A stretch of DNA of 64,000 nt from Corynebacterium sp. (GTDB lineage Bacteria > Actinomycetota > Actinomycetes > Mycobacteriales > Mycobacteriaceae). Positions 8,333-22,468 of this stretch are shown one piece after another. The stretch covers positions 472,669 through 536,668 of the forward strand of contig NZ_JAUNLP010000001.1 of the NCBI RefSeq assembly GCF_030532195.1, written 5' to 3'. Made by a program: the position numbers and the translations under genes. The notes below the pieces were generated by a model. It was not told the DNA's origin and searched no databases. It was given only the letters and a program-made list of their open reading frames with translations. Position 1 is the first letter of the stretch. Each line of letters opens with the position of its first letter.

Positions 8333-9844
8333 TTATTTGTCGGCCGAGGGCTTCTGCTTTGGCTGCTTCGACTGCTTTGGCTGCTTTGGCTTGGGCTTCA
8401 TTGGCCCCGCCACCCTCTTGATGGCACTCTTGGTCTGGCTAGCCAACTTATCCGAAGCCGTGGCAGTTGCCTCGCCTGGGAAGGAATCCTTGGCGGTCAC
8501 ACGCGGATTGTCATCCTCGTGTTCCTCTTCAATCTCGGCGAGCTTTTCCAGACGCTCATTGTCCTTTTCGACAATGCGCTCCGCATCTTCCTCAGTGAAG
8601 TCCACATCGTCATCGCTGACCAGTTCGTCGACGATTTCATCGCGAACACTTTCCTGCAAGTCCACATTGGAGACGTTCGAATCCGCTACGGCACGATCCA
8701 GCTTCTTCTGGTCGGCGGTGGTGAACTTGCGGTCCGGATGAATCTTGCGGCGTGCCAGCTTGCGGATGCGACCGCGGCGCTTGGATTCCTCGACCAACTT
8801 GTTACGGCCCAGCAGGTAGGCACCGCACAGAACCGCAATCAGAGCGATACCGAAGTAGCCCAGCGCCGGGTAAATCGAGCCGACCAGCGACTTGAAGCCA
8901 AAGAAGCTCAAGCCGAAGCCAATCAGTACGGTCACGATGAACACCAGGCGGAAACGGTGCGGCGTGTTGCGGGTCAGGCGACGGCCCAGGGCGTAGAACA
9001 TACCGATGGCCGTGTTGAAAATCATGCCGTAGATGATGATGGCCATGATGGTGCCGAGCACCGGATGAATGTCATCCACAATGGCCAGAGTTGGCATATC
9101 CTCATGGCCGACGGTTTCCACCTTGAAGAACAGGGCGAAGGTCACCAACGTCAACAGGCCGCCGTAGATGGTGCCGCCCATCAAACCGCCAATACCCGCC
9201 TCGCGGGGATTGAGGTAGCTGCCGCCGATAACAATCGACATGGAGACTGCCACCATGACACAGAAGCCGACGTAGTTCAGCGCCGAAATCGACCAGTGCG
9301 GCAGAGTTGTCGGCAGCTCCGTGGTGTACTGAGCAGCCTCTGCCATTGAGGTGTCATTGGTGACCAGCGTGTAGATACCGGCACCGAGCAAGAACACGAT
9401 GATGAATGGCGTAATCATGCCGATAACACGGCTGACCTTGTCTGCGTCCAGCATGCCTACGCCGAGGGTCAGTGCCACCATGATTGTGGCACCAATCCAC
9501 ACGTCTAGGCCGAACTGCTGGTTGAGGTTTGCACCTGCACCGGCAAACATGACGAATCCGGTACAAAATAGCGTGACCATCACTGCGATATCCAAGATCT
9601 TGGAAATCCACTTCTTAGTGATTTCATCAAAGACCTCAGAGTGCTCGTCAGCCTGGAAGTAACTTGCCAGCGAGAGGACGGCCAGGCCACTGATGATCAT
9701 CACGACCGAGGCGAGAATAACGCCCCACAGACCGTTTTCTCCGAATGCCACGAAGTACTGCATCATTTCCTGGCCGGAGGCAAAGCCCGCACCGACGGTT
9801 AGGCCTACAAAGGCCATTGCAATTGATGTGGCTCTTTTCCACAT
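8333..9844 (-). CDS. YkvI-family multi-pass membrane protein with charged C-terminal tail
   Basis: About ten hydrophobic segments fill residues 1-350, starting with AFVGLTVGAGFASGQEMMQYF, a signature of the YkvI/LIVCS-like transporter group in the APC superfamily. The last 150 residues are hydrophilic: first Asp/Glu rich with a coiled-coil-like stretch, then a basic Lys/Pro/Gln repeat of the KQPKQ kind. Function is unknown; a secondary transporter is likely. The ATG at 9844 is preceded by TAGGAT-like sequence and no strong ribosome site. It is downstream of pfkA but separated from it by a terminator. Confidence 0.75.
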   Translation of the reverse strand: MWKRATSIAMAFVGLTVGAGFASGQEMMQYFVAFGENGLWGVILASVVMIISGLAVLSLASYFQADEHSEVFDEITKKWISKILDIAVMVTLFCTGFVMFAGAGANLNQQFGLDVWIGATIMVALTLGVGMLDADKVSRVIGMITPFIIVFLLGAGIYTLVTNDTSMAEAAQYTTELPTTLPHWSISALNYVGFCVMVAVSMSIVIGGSYLNPREAGIGGLMGGTIYGGLLTLVTFALFFKVETVGHEDMPTLAIVDDIHPVLGTIMAIIIYGMIFNTAIGMFYALGRRLTRNTPHRFRLVFIVTVLIGFGLSFFGFKSLVGSIYPALGYFGIALIAVLCGAYLLGRNKLVEESKRRGRIRKLARRKIHPDRKFTTADQKKLDRAVADSNVSNVDLQESVRDEIVDELVSDDDVDFTEEDAERIVEKDNERLEKLAEIEEEHEDDNPRVTAKDSFPGEATATASDKLASQTKSAIKRVAGPMKPKPKQPKQSKQPKQKPSADK

Positions 9845-9901
9845 GGTGAGAAAATCCTAAAAGTACGTCTATTTTCCAAAAAGGGACCGCAATAACAATA
9901 A

Positions 9902-9936
9902 TGCCCGGATTGGTGCATCTATCATCAATCCGGGCA
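9902..9936 (-). terminator. pfkA terminator
   Basis: A perfect 11-bp inverted repeat, TGCCCGGATTG with CAATCCGGGCA, has a 13-nt loop. On the minus strand it is followed by a T-rich stretch (TTATTGTTATTG). It lies 76 nt after the pfkA stop. Confidence 0.85.
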
Positions 9937-10012
9937 AAGTGCCTATATCGTTATAGAGATTTAGCCAACTCGTTCTCTAATTGAGCCACAAGTACAACCT
10001 CATAGCCCACTT

Positions 10013-11044
10013 TTAGCCGAAGAGTGCAGCCGCAGTCTTATAACGGGACTCCGGAACGACCTTGAGCTCCGAGACAGCATCATCGATGGTGATGCGCTCA
10101 ATATGTTCACCGTGGAGCGCAACAATCTTGCCAAAGTCACCCTCATGAACTGCCCGGGTTGCGTGGACACCGTAGCGAGTGGCCAGCACGCGGTCATACG
10201 CCGTCGGAGTACCACCGCGCTGGATGTGGCCAAGCACCGTGGTGCGGACATCGTAGCCGGTGCGCTTCTTAATCTCCGCACCAATGACCTGACCGATGCC
10301 GTTGAAGGTCTGGTGACCGAACTGGTCAACACCGCCCTCTTCGTACTCCATCGTGCCCGGCTTCGGGGTTGCGCCCTCGGCGACGACGATAATGCCGTAC
10401 TTCTCGCCCATCTGGAAACGGCGTTCCATGGACTTGACAATCTCATTGATGTCAAAGGGCTTTTCCGGAATGACGATGTGGTGTGCGCCACCGGCCATGC
10501 CAGCGTGCAGGGCAATCCAGCCGACGTGGCGTCCCATGACCTCCACAATCATCACACGCTGGTGAGATTCTGCCGTAGTGTGCAGGCGATCAACCGCATC
10601 GGTTGCCACTGCCACTGCAGTGTCGAAACCGAAGGTGTAGTCGGTGCCGTTGACGTCATTGTCAATGGTCTTTGGCACACCGACAACCGGGACACCGTTG
10701 TCCGACAGCCACTTACCGGCCTTGAGGGTACCTTCACCGCCGATTGGGATGAGGGCATCAATGCCCGCATCATCCAAGTTCTCCTTGATGCGGTCAAGGT
10801 TCGACATAAGGATGTCCGGGTGGACACGGCCGGTACCCAGCATTGTGCCACCGCGCAGCAGCATGCGGTCAATCCGCTCATCGTCGTAAAGCTGAACCCT
10901 TCGGTCTTCCATGAGACCAATCCAACCGTCCTCAAAGCCGACGACGGTTGAGCCGAACTCACTCGAGCTTGTTCGGACAATTGCACGGATAACGGCATTC
11001 AAACCGGGGCAATCTCCACCGGAGGTAAGGGTCGCAATTCGCAT
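10013..11044 (-). CDS. pfkA: 6-phosphofructokinase
   Basis: It phosphorylates fructose 6-phosphate in glycolysis. The 343-residue product begins [20 protein letters not shown], the phosphate-binding start of the family. The ATG at 11044 has AAGGTGG 5 nt upstream and is preferred over the frame's upstream Met at 11128, which overlaps the preceding gene. Other motifs are GGEGT (102-106), PKTIDND with catalytic Asp128, MGRHVGW and GGTPTAYDR. Gly105 at the position that is Asp in pyrophosphate enzymes points to ATP as donor, although Lys125 is a residue also found in pyrophosphate forms. It follows the ABC importer by 67 nt and could be partly cotranscribed with it. Confidence 0.95.
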   Translation of the reverse strand: MRIATLTSGGDCPGLNAVIRAIVRTSSSEFGSTVVGFEDGWIGLMEDRRVQLYDDERIDRMLLRGGTMLGTGRVHPDILMSNLDRIKENLDDAGIDALIPIGGEGTLKAGKWLSDNGVPVVGVPKTIDNDVNGTDYTFGFDTAVAVATDAVDRLHTTAESHQRVMIVEVMGRHVGWIALHAGMAGGAHHIVIPEKPFDINEIVKSMERRFQMGEKYGIIVVAEGATPKPGTMEYEEGGVDQFGHQTFNGIGQVIGAEIKKRTGYDVRTTVLGHIQRGGTPTAYDRVLATRYGVHATRAVHEGDFGKIVALHGEHIERITIDDAVSELKVVPESRYKTAAALFG

Positions 11045-11111
11045 GATGCCCACCTTAGTCGCGATATTCGCATCGTGCTTGGCAGAACCTGCGAACAAAA
11101 CGTGAGCTGGA

Positions 11112-12230
11112 CTAATGGAAGTATTCACGCCCCGGCAGATCAGCGGGCAGATTCATCGATGTCGTTATTTCGGATTCCGGCTGCAAACCAAACTTTTCCA
11201 ACGCCTTACGCACATGCTCTGCGGCATCGACATTCAATGGTGATTCCGTCCACATGACATACGGAAGATTAATAAAGCGCTCTTCCTTGACAGCCCGCAA
11301 ATCCTTGGTCGCCGGGTTCGTACGCAGAGTCCGAATCTTCTCCTCAAAGCTCTGCCCCGGATATTCCACCAGCGCAATGAAATCCGGTTCGGTCTCGGCC
11401 ACATGCTCCCATGAGGTCGTGGTCCATGTGTCCTTGATTGACTCAGTGGCATGTGTCGCTCCGGCTTTATCCAGGATGCCCTGCGGCGCACCGAATGCAC
11501 CTGAGGTCAACGGCGCGTCGGCTGCGGAGTCAAACACCAAACCCACCGGCTTGCGGTTTTCCTTCGGTGCCTGATCCAACTTCTTCAATCGAGCATCGAT
11601 ATCGGATACGACCTGCCTACCGTTTTCCTCGTGCCCGGTCAGCTTGGCGATGTTCGCCACATCAATACGCACCGCCTCCCACGGATTGACCACACCTCGG
11701 ATATGCTCAGGATCGCCACTGTCCGTTTTCGCGTTGGCATTCGACGCACCAGTACGGCACGACTCAGTCAACGTATAAGCACCAATCTGGTACTCACGCA
11801 GTGACTCGGGCGTAATACCGCGGTCTTCACTAAAGCCGTATCCCCAGCCGGCAAGCATCACATCCGGCTCGGCGGCAATCACTTGCTCCAAGCTCGGATA
11901 TTCCTTCGAGATCTCCGAAATCTTAGTAATGGCATCGCCATACGCGGCCTCCAACACCGGCATTTGGGTATTGACCGAACTGACCGCAGCTATCTGATCC
12001 GCCGCGCCGACCGCCAACGCCATCGACACCAGATTGCTGTCATTGATCAGCAGTTTCTGCGCGGTGCCCGCGTAGTTCACTTCCTCACCGCAGTTGGTCA
12101 AAGTGATGCTTGTCGACGACGCTTGCGGGTCATCCTGGTCAGTACACGCGGTGGCACCCACAGTCAGGGCTGCCACGGTTGTTGCGGCGGCTGCATGTCG
12201 CAGGAGCCGTCGTAAAGCGTTGCTTTTCAT
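11112..12230 (-). CDS. ABC importer substrate-binding lipoprotein (iron-siderophore/cobalamin type)
   Basis: The 372-residue protein starts with a basic n-region, a hydrophobic core and lipobox VGATAC, so it is a lipoprotein on the outer face of the membrane. The body follows the FecB/BtuF class III binding-protein pattern (two lobes, long linking helix), with [21 protein letters not shown] and a late [18 protein letters not shown]. The ATG at 12230 is chosen over an in-frame TTG at 12242 because it begins a normal signal peptide. It is the third gene of a permease-ATPase-binding protein set. The ligand cannot be assigned; ferric siderophore is most likely, with corrinoid or F420 precursor as alternatives. 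Confidence 0.8.
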   Translation of the reverse strand: MKSNALRRLLRHAAAATTVAALTVGATACTDQDDPQASSTSITLTNCGEEVNYAGTAQKLLINDSNLVSMALAVGAADQIAAVSSVNTQMPVLEAAYGDAITKISEISKEYPSLEQVIAAEPDVMLAGWGYGFSEDRGITPESLREYQIGAYTLTESCRTGASNANAKTDSGDPEHIRGVVNPWEAVRIDVANIAKLTGHEENGRQVVSDIDARLKKLDQAPKENRKPVGLVFDSAADAPLTSGAFGAPQGILDKAGATHATESIKDTWTTTSWEHVAETEPDFIALVEYPGQSFEEKIRTLRTNPATKDLRAVKEERFINLPYVMWTESPLNVDAAEHVRKALEKFGLQPESEITTSMNLPADLPGREYFH

Positions 12231-12245
12231 TAATCTTCTCAATTT

Positions 12246-13037
12246 CTACTTGTCGTGATGGAGCTCGCTGTCGATAGCGAGGTGCCTCCGGCCAGTCGGA
12301 GAGTTCAGCTGATGCGAGGCGACGTGGAAAACCTCAGCGACGAGGGTGTGGCTGAGCACCTCGCGCGGCGCACCATCCGCCACTACCCCGCCATCGGCGA
12401 TGACGATAACGCGGTCGAAGTGATTCATCACCAGATCGAGATCGTGGATAGCGGCGATGACGCAGGTGCCGGTGTTGCGAGCAAGCCGTAAGACCGCCTG
12501 CTGATGGCGCACGTCAAGGTGATTCGTCGGCTCATCCAACAGCATCAACGGCGAGTCTTGCGCGATAGCACGCGCCAAACACACCCGACGGCGTTGTCCA
12601 CCCGAGAGCTGCCCGCAGGCTCGATAGGCCAAATCGTCGAGTTCGACCTTGGCCAGTGCCTTTTGTATATGCGTGCAATCTTCTTCGGAGTTGCCTGCGA
12701 AGAGACGTTGGTACGGCAGTCGTCCGAGCGAGACGAAATCCCTTACGCGCATTTCTGCCGGCGGGATTTCACTCTGGGCGACAAATGCGAGATCGCGAGC
12801 ACGTTTGCGCGAGTCCAGCGTGCTCATCTGATGACCATTCAGATGCACCTGACCAGCGCTCGGTGCGTCAATACCCGCGAGTACGCGCAACAGCGTTGAC
12901 TTACCGGCGCCGTTGATACCCACAATTGCGGTCATGGCTTCATCGCCGAATTGCAGGTTCACATCGTCGACAATCGTGCGACCCGCAATATCGCAGCGCA
13001 CATTCGTGGCCTCGAGTTTTGGGGAGATGTTCTTCAT
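12246..13037 (-). CDS. ABC importer ATPase, FecE/BtuD type
   Basis: The 263-residue ATPase has Walker A GINGAGKST near residue 42, signature LSGGQRRRVCLARA near 143, Walker B LMLLDEPTNHLD and a switch His in AAIHDLDL. It powers the adjacent FecCD permease. It begins on the base after the permease stop codon and ends 15 nt before the binding-protein start, so the three are one operon. The length and motif spacing are those of FecE-like subunits. It looks intact. Confidence 0.93.
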   Translation of the reverse strand: MKNISPKLEATNVRCDIAGRTIVDDVNLQFGDEAMTAIVGINGAGKSTLLRVLAGIDAPSAGQVHLNGHQMSTLDSRKRARDLAFVAQSEIPPAEMRVRDFVSLGRLPYQRLFAGNSEEDCTHIQKALAKVELDDLAYRACGQLSGGQRRRVCLARAIAQDSPLMLLDEPTNHLDVRHQQAVLRLARNTGTCVIAAIHDLDLVMNHFDRVIVIADGGVVADGAPREVLSHTLVAEVFHVASHQLNSPTGRRHLAIDSELHHDK

Positions 13038-14135
13038 CTACTCGCTGCCTCCGTAGCTGTAATTGCTCCGGCTCATCAGGTAGAGAAACAGCGGCGCGCC
13101 CACCAATCCCGTCACCACACCCAGCGGCATTTCCTGGGCGCCTCCCACAACGCGGGCGAGAATATCCACCCAGACCAGGAACAATCCGCCGAACAGCGCT
13201 GCGATGGGCAGTACCACTCGGTGAGCGGCTCCGACGAGAATCCGAGTGACGTGCGGAATTACCAGACCAACAAAACCGATACCGCCGGAGACTGCAACCA
13301 GCGTGCCGACCAGTATTGCCTGTGCCACAAAAATCTGCTTTCGCAGTCGCGGCACATCAATGCCAACCGCCGCAGCTGTGCTATCTCCCGTGGCCAAGGC
13401 ATCGAGGTGACGAGCCTTAATGAGGAAGAAAATGAGCACGATAGCCAGAACAACCAGCGGCAGCAGGGTGCGCTGCCAGGTAGCCGATGCCACCGACCCC
13501 AACATCCAGAACATCACCGATTGAGCGGCGCGCGGATCTGGCCCGGCAAAGACCAGGAAGCTACTCAGCGCTGAAAATGCCGCCGAGAGCACCACACCTG
13601 ACAGCACCAACCGCAGTGGTGTAAGTCCACCGCCAGCGCGGGCAAAAGCACCAACAGCCAGCGTTGCCGCCAGGGCGCCGAGAAGCGCACCGACTGTCAG
13701 TGGCGCAATCGGAGTGCCAGCAAAAGCCCCGAAGATAATGACCGCGGTAGCACCTGCCCCAGCCCCAGCGGAAATTCCCAACAAATAGGGGTCTGCCAGT
13801 GGGTTGCGCACCAGTGTCTGCATGGCAACGCCAGACACAGCCAGGCCAGCCCCCACAATCGCGGCCAGGACTCCCCTGGGCGCGCGCAGTTTCCACACAA
13901 TTGTGTCCGCGCTCGGTGGAATTGCCGAATCGAGTTCTGTGCTGAACAGATGGTGCGAAATCACCTGCAGCGTGGTTGACCACGTGATGTCGGCGGAGCC
14001 TAACACCATTGCACCAGCAATGCTCAGTGCAATTGCAATGACAGTGACAACCCCATAGCTGACGGGCAGCGTCCACCTCCATCTCGCTGTCGATGTGCCA
14101 CCGGGCGATGCATCCCATCGAAACCTTGTCATCAT
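13038..14135 (-). CDS. ABC importer permease, FecCD family
   Basis: The 365-residue protein has about ten transmembrane segments. It carries the family's LRAPRGVLAAIVGAGLAVSGVAMQTLVRNPLADPYLLGIS-type region (residues 80-125; only the pattern is noted) and the ATPase-docking GGIGFVGLVIPH motif. It is the first gene of the importer operon. No clear ribosome site precedes the ATG-ATG pair at 14135. I saw no DtxR-like palindrome upstream. The gatA terminator at 14184-14222 separates it from gatA, so it needs its own promoter in the 48 nt between them or reads through. Confidence 0.92.
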   Translation of the reverse strand: MMTRFRWDASPGGTSTARWRWTLPVSYGVVTVIAIALSIAGAMVLGSADITWSTTLQVISHHLFSTELDSAIPPSADTIVWKLRAPRGVLAAIVGAGLAVSGVAMQTLVRNPLADPYLLGISAGAGAGATAVIIFGAFAGTPIAPLTVGALLGALAATLAVGAFARAGGGLTPLRLVLSGVVLSAAFSALSSFLVFAGPDPRAAQSVMFWMLGSVASATWQRTLLPLVVLAIVLIFFLIKARHLDALATGDSTAAAVGIDVPRLRKQIFVAQAILVGTLVAVSGGIGFVGLVIPHVTRILVGAAHRVVLPIAALFGGLFLVWVDILARVVGGAQEMPLGVVTGLVGAPLFLYLMSRSNYSYGGSE

Positions 14136-14183
14136 CGAAATATTTGCGTCCCTGCTTGAAAACGAAAACTTGCCAAAATACCC

Positions 14184-14222
14184 AAAACCGCCGTCCCTCG
14201 CGTGAGAGGAGACGACGGTTTT
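14184..14222 (-). terminator. gatCA terminator
   Basis: An 11-bp stem AAAACCGTCGT with ACGGCGGTTTT on the minus strand has one U-G pair. An inner CCTC/GAGG stem lies in the loop. On the plus strand the U-G pair becomes an A-C mismatch, so the structure serves the minus-strand RNA. Confidence 0.8.
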
Positions 14223-14258
14223 AGGTTTTATGAATTTTGGTGAGGTGGCTACCTCAGG

Positions 14259-15773
14259 CTATGCGACCGGGCCGCGCGCCTTTTCGTAGGCTGCACCGAC
14301 CTTGTACAGGCGGTCATCACCGTGGCGCGGAGCCATAATCTGCAGACCAACCGGCAGGCCGGTGTCGGATGCCAGGCCAGAAGGAACAGACATACCGCAC
14401 ATACCAGCCAGGTTCAGCGGCAGGGTGCACAGGTCGAACATGTACATGCTCAGCGGATCGTCGACCTTCTCCCCCAGCTTGAAGGCGGTGGTCGGAGTGG
14501 TCGGCGACACCAGGACATCAACCTGCTCGAAGGCGCGCTCAAAGTCCTGCTGAATGAGGGTACGAACGCGCTGCGCCTGAATGTAGTAGGCATCGTAGTA
14601 ACCGACAGACAGAGCGTAGGTACCGATGATGATGCGGCGCTTGACCTCATCACCGAAACCAGCAGCGCGGGTCATTGCCATGACCTCATCTGCCGAGTGC
14701 GTGCCGTCATCGCCAACACGCTGGCCATAACGCATACCGTCGAAGCGAGCCAGGTTCGAGCTGACCTCACACGGCAGAATTAGGTAGTAAGCGCTCAGTG
14801 CGTGGTCGAAGTTCGGGCAGTCCACCTCGACGACCTCGGCGCCAGCTTCCTTCAGCTTCTCGACGGCCTCGTGGAAGCTGTCCAGAACACCTTCCTGGTA
14901 GCCCTCAGTACGGTCGAACTGCTTGACGACGCCGACCTTAACCCCGGTCAGGTCACCGGTGGCACCTTCCTTGGCGGCAGCGACAACATCTGCGATCGGC
15001 TGATTCGTGGAGGTCGAATCATTCTCGTCGTGACCAGCGATGATCTCATGCAGCAGGGCGGTGTCCAGAACCGTACGCGCTGTTGGGCCACCCTGGTCCA
15101 GCGAGGAGGCACAAGCGACCAGGCCGTAGCGGGACACGGTGCCGTAGGTCGGCTTCACGCCGACAGTTGCGGTCAGTGCTGCTGGCTGACGAATAGAGCC
15201 ACCGGTGTCAGTACCGATTGCCAGCGGAGCCATACCAGAGGCCAGTGCTGCCGACGAGCCACCGCCGGAGCCACCTGCAGTGCGCTCAACATCCCACGGG
15301 TTGTGGGTCGGGCCGTATGCGGAGTTTTCCGTGGACGAGCCCATGGCGAACTCATCCATATTGGTCTTGCCCAGAATCGGGATACCAGCCGCGCGCAGCT
15401 TGGCGGTCACTGTTGCGTCGTACGGGCTCATGTAGCCCTCGAGCATCTTGGAGGCACAGGTGGTCGGCGCATCCGTGGTGGTGAAGACGTCCTTCAGGGC
15501 CAGCGGCACACCTGCCAGGGCGGAAGCCGGCTCCTCACCAGCATCCAGCGACTCATCTACCTTGCGAGCCGCAGCCAGTGCCTCTTCGGCACCGACGTGC
15601 AGGAATGCGTGGATGTCCTCGTCAACGGCCGCAATGCGGTCGAGGAATGCCTGAGTAACCTCCACGGAGGTCAGCTCACGGGCATGGATCTTCTGCGCGA
15701 GCTCGAATGCGCTGAGCCCCAGAATGGGGTCATCAGCAACAGCGGCATGCAGGTTCGGGTTAGCTGCAGTCAT
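14259..15773 (-). CDS. gatA: Asp-tRNA(Asn)/Glu-tRNA(Gln) amidotransferase subunit A
   Basis: GatA is the glutaminase of GatCAB and belongs to the amidase signature family. The 504-residue protein shows the Gly/Ser-rich signature [33 protein letters not shown] with the catalytic Ser-cisSer-Lys triad members (Lys in ALKDVF, cis-Ser and nucleophile Ser in the signature), followed by [11 protein letters not shown]. The ATG at 15773 is preferred. A GTG at 15782 would add three residues and is possible, since AGGAG lies between the two spacings. It follows gatC closely and is followed by a terminator. Confidence 0.97.
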   Translation of the reverse strand: MTAANPNLHAAVADDPILGLSAFELAQKIHARELTSVEVTQAFLDRIAAVDEDIHAFLHVGAEEALAAARKVDESLDAGEEPASALAGVPLALKDVFTTTDAPTTCASKMLEGYMSPYDATVTAKLRAAGIPILGKTNMDEFAMGSSTENSAYGPTHNPWDVERTAGGSGGGSSAALASGMAPLAIGTDTGGSIRQPAALTATVGVKPTYGTVSRYGLVACASSLDQGGPTARTVLDTALLHEIIAGHDENDSTSTNQPIADVVAAAKEGATGDLTGVKVGVVKQFDRTEGYQEGVLDSFHEAVEKLKEAGAEVVEVDCPNFDHALSAYYLILPCEVSSNLARFDGMRYGQRVGDDGTHSADEVMAMTRAAGFGDEVKRRIIIGTYALSVGYYDAYYIQAQRVRTLIQQDFERAFEQVDVLVSPTTPTTAFKLGEKVDDPLSMYMFDLCTLPLNLAGMCGMSVPSGLASDTGLPVGLQIMAPRHGDDRLYKVGAAYEKARGPVA

Positions 15774-15788
15774 TTCTTCCACGTACTC

Positions 15789-16082
15789 CTACTCGCCGAG
15801 AATCTGGGGAACTTCGAAGCGCTGACGCTCCTGGGACGGAGCCTGATCCAACGCCTGCTCTGCCGTCAGCGTGGGCTTGACGACGTCTTCGCGCATCACA
15901 CCGGACAGCGAGGAGGGGTGACTCATCGGTTCCACATCTTCCGCAGCCACCTTTTGAACGGCCTGGACGTGGTTAATAATGCCGTCAATCTGACCGGCGA
16001 ACTCGTCGAGCTCTGCATCAGTCAGTGCCAGACGGGACAGTCGCGCTAGGTGGGCGACCTCATCACGTGAGATAGCTGGCAC
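15789..16082 (-). CDS. gatC: Asp-tRNA(Asn)/Glu-tRNA(Gln) amidotransferase subunit C
   Basis: GatC is the small belt-like subunit that stabilises GatA on GatB. The 97-residue product has the family start [22 protein letters not shown], the middle [11 protein letters not shown] and the C-terminal REDVVKPTL. The GTG at 16082 has AAAGGGG 9 nt upstream. The frame is open to 16190, but that extension is unlike GatC. It is the first gene of gatCA. A 12-bp palindrome CTTCTTAAGAAG lies just upstream at 16102-16113. Confidence 0.95.
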   Translation of the reverse strand: MPAISRDEVAHLARLSRLALTDAELDEFAGQIDGIINHVQAVQKVAAEDVEPMSHPSSLSGVMREDVVKPTLTAEQALDQAPSQERQRFEVPQILGE

Positions 16083-16101
16083 GCTAGTACCCCTTTCATT
16101 C

Positions 16102-16140
16102 CTTCTTAAGAAGCTAGTGCAGAAAAGTTTAGTTGAAACT
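16102..16140. promoter_or_regulatory. Inverted repeats upstream of gatC
   Basis: CTTCTTAAGAAG (16102-16113) is a perfect 12-bp palindrome about 20 nt before the gatC start. A second arm pair, AGTTT/AAACT, sits at 16126-16140. Either could be an operator or an RNA structure in the gatC leader. No known regulator motif was recognised. Confidence 0.3.
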
Positions 16141-16310
16141 AGATTTATACGGCCGCGGCGGGCTGTACTTGCCAACAGTAGTCGCTCCACTCGCGCCTGT
16201 TTGCCGCAGGGTCTACCATTTTAAAGGTTTACCCTGTAACCTGAATCACTGCTCCTATGATTAACCCGTAAGAATCACATTCACTTATTCGAAAGGTTGT
16301 GCACGCAGCC

Positions 16311-16973
16311 ATGAGTTACCTACTTCGCATCCAGCTGCCCGACGAACCCGGCTCCCTCGGTTATGTCGCTGCAGCACTCGGCGAAGTGGAAGGCGATATT
16401 CGCAGCGTCGACGTGGTCGACTTTGGCCACGACGGAGTTGTCATTGATGACATTGTTGTGGATCTGCCGACCGGCCTGCTGCCGGACACCCTGATTACTG
16501 CCGCGCAATCCATCAGCGGCGTGGAAGTTGATTCCATTCGACCTTTTTCGGGTTCGGTCGACCGCCGCGGCCAGATTGCGCTGCTGGCGGAATTCTCTCA
16601 ACACACCAAGAATTTGGATCGCGCACTCGGCGACATTGTTAACGGCATGCCGCGGACGATGACCGCGGGCTGGGCTCTTGTCCTGGGTGAACAAGACGGT
16701 CAATGGGTGCGTCGCGCGTCCTCCGTCGCAGCCCCTGAGGACAATGGGCAGACGCTGCCTGAGGCCCCAATCAGTTCTCCGCGCAACCTCGATCCGGAGG
16801 AGGAAACGTGGCTGCCGGAGGACTGGACAGTGATGGACTCCGCCATCGCGGCAACTCCTATGGGCGAAGGCCTCGTCCTCATTATTGGCCGCCCAGGTGG
16901 ACCTGATTTCCTGCCGAGCGAGGTCGAGCATTTGGGCCGCATCGGCACCATCGTCGGAGCCATCATCGATTAG
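16311..16973 (+). CDS. ACT-domain protein
   Basis: The 220-residue protein starts MSYLLRIQLPDEPGSLGYVAAALGE, a textbook ACT fold beginning with the ligand-binding DEPGSL turn, so it probably binds an amino acid or similar small ligand. The C-terminal 120 residues are a separate, less clear domain ending in a GAF-like VLIIGRPGGPDFLPSEV stretch. From memory, an ACT protein gene lies between gatC and ligA in mycobacteria too (Rv3013). The ATG at 16311 begins the recognisable domain; a GTG at 16299 would add four residues. A TAAGAAT at 16269-16275 may be the -10. It diverges from gatC. Confidence 0.75.
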   Translation: MSYLLRIQLPDEPGSLGYVAAALGEVEGDIRSVDVVDFGHDGVVIDDIVVDLPTGLLPDTLITAAQSISGVEVDSIRPFSGSVDRRGQIALLAEFSQHTKNLDRALGDIVNGMPRTMTAGWALVLGEQDGQWVRRASSVAAPEDNGQTLPEAPISSPRNLDPEEETWLPEDWTVMDSAIAATPMGEGLVLIIGRPGGPDFLPSEVEHLGRIGTIVGAIID

Positions 16974-17080
16974 TTTCACCCATGTGAAATATCAGCTGTA
17001 CTCCTCCCCTGTAAGGCGCGGTGATCCGGACTTAACGGTAGAGTCTGGAATCGAAACCCGCCTATAAGGAGTCTTCTTTA

Positions 17081-22304
<5,224 letters not shown>

Positions 22305-22362
22305 CTAGCGCGGCTTTTCACAGCCTCGGAGCGCATTTCCACAATGGAAGTTCCGCATTGCG

Positions 22363-22452
22363 TATCCAGAGTTTCTCGATTATCCAAAGAAACGGTAATT
22401 ATCCAAAATCCTGTCGAATATCCAAACTATCTAAGCCAATGGTGATTATCCA
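22363..22452 (+). repeat. Phased array of five TATCCA repeats (plus one degenerate copy) before the AAA ATPase gene
   Basis: Exact TATCCA begins at 22363, 22381, 22400, 22419 and 22447; TATCTA begins at 22428. Successive steps are 18, 19, 19, 9 and 19 bp, close to two helical turns or one. Four of the five have A/T before the core, and three continue with AA. All copies are on the same strand. The last lies between the likely -35 and -10 positions of the ATPase promoter, so a protein bound there would block transcription. This resembles an operator or iteron array; the bound protein is unknown. Confidence 0.7.
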
Positions 22453-22456
22453 TTGC

Positions 22457-22462
22457 TACGAT
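22457..22462 (+). promoter_or_regulatory. -10 hexamer TACGAT of the AAA ATPase gene
   Basis: It ends exactly 6 nt before the GTG at 22469, which would make that codon the transcription start. This supports GTG 22469 over ATG 22487. Confidence 0.55.
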
Positions 22463-22468
22463 TGATGC

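Noticed and set aside
14136..14258. A DtxR or Zur box before the ABC importer operon
   Set aside because: I looked for 19-bp TTAGG-type palindromes and AT-rich Zur-like palindromes; only a GAAAAC direct repeat is present.
16083..16190. Extended N-terminus of GatC
   Set aside because: The added residues are unlike GatC and lie in the promoter region; GTG 16082 has a good ribosome site.
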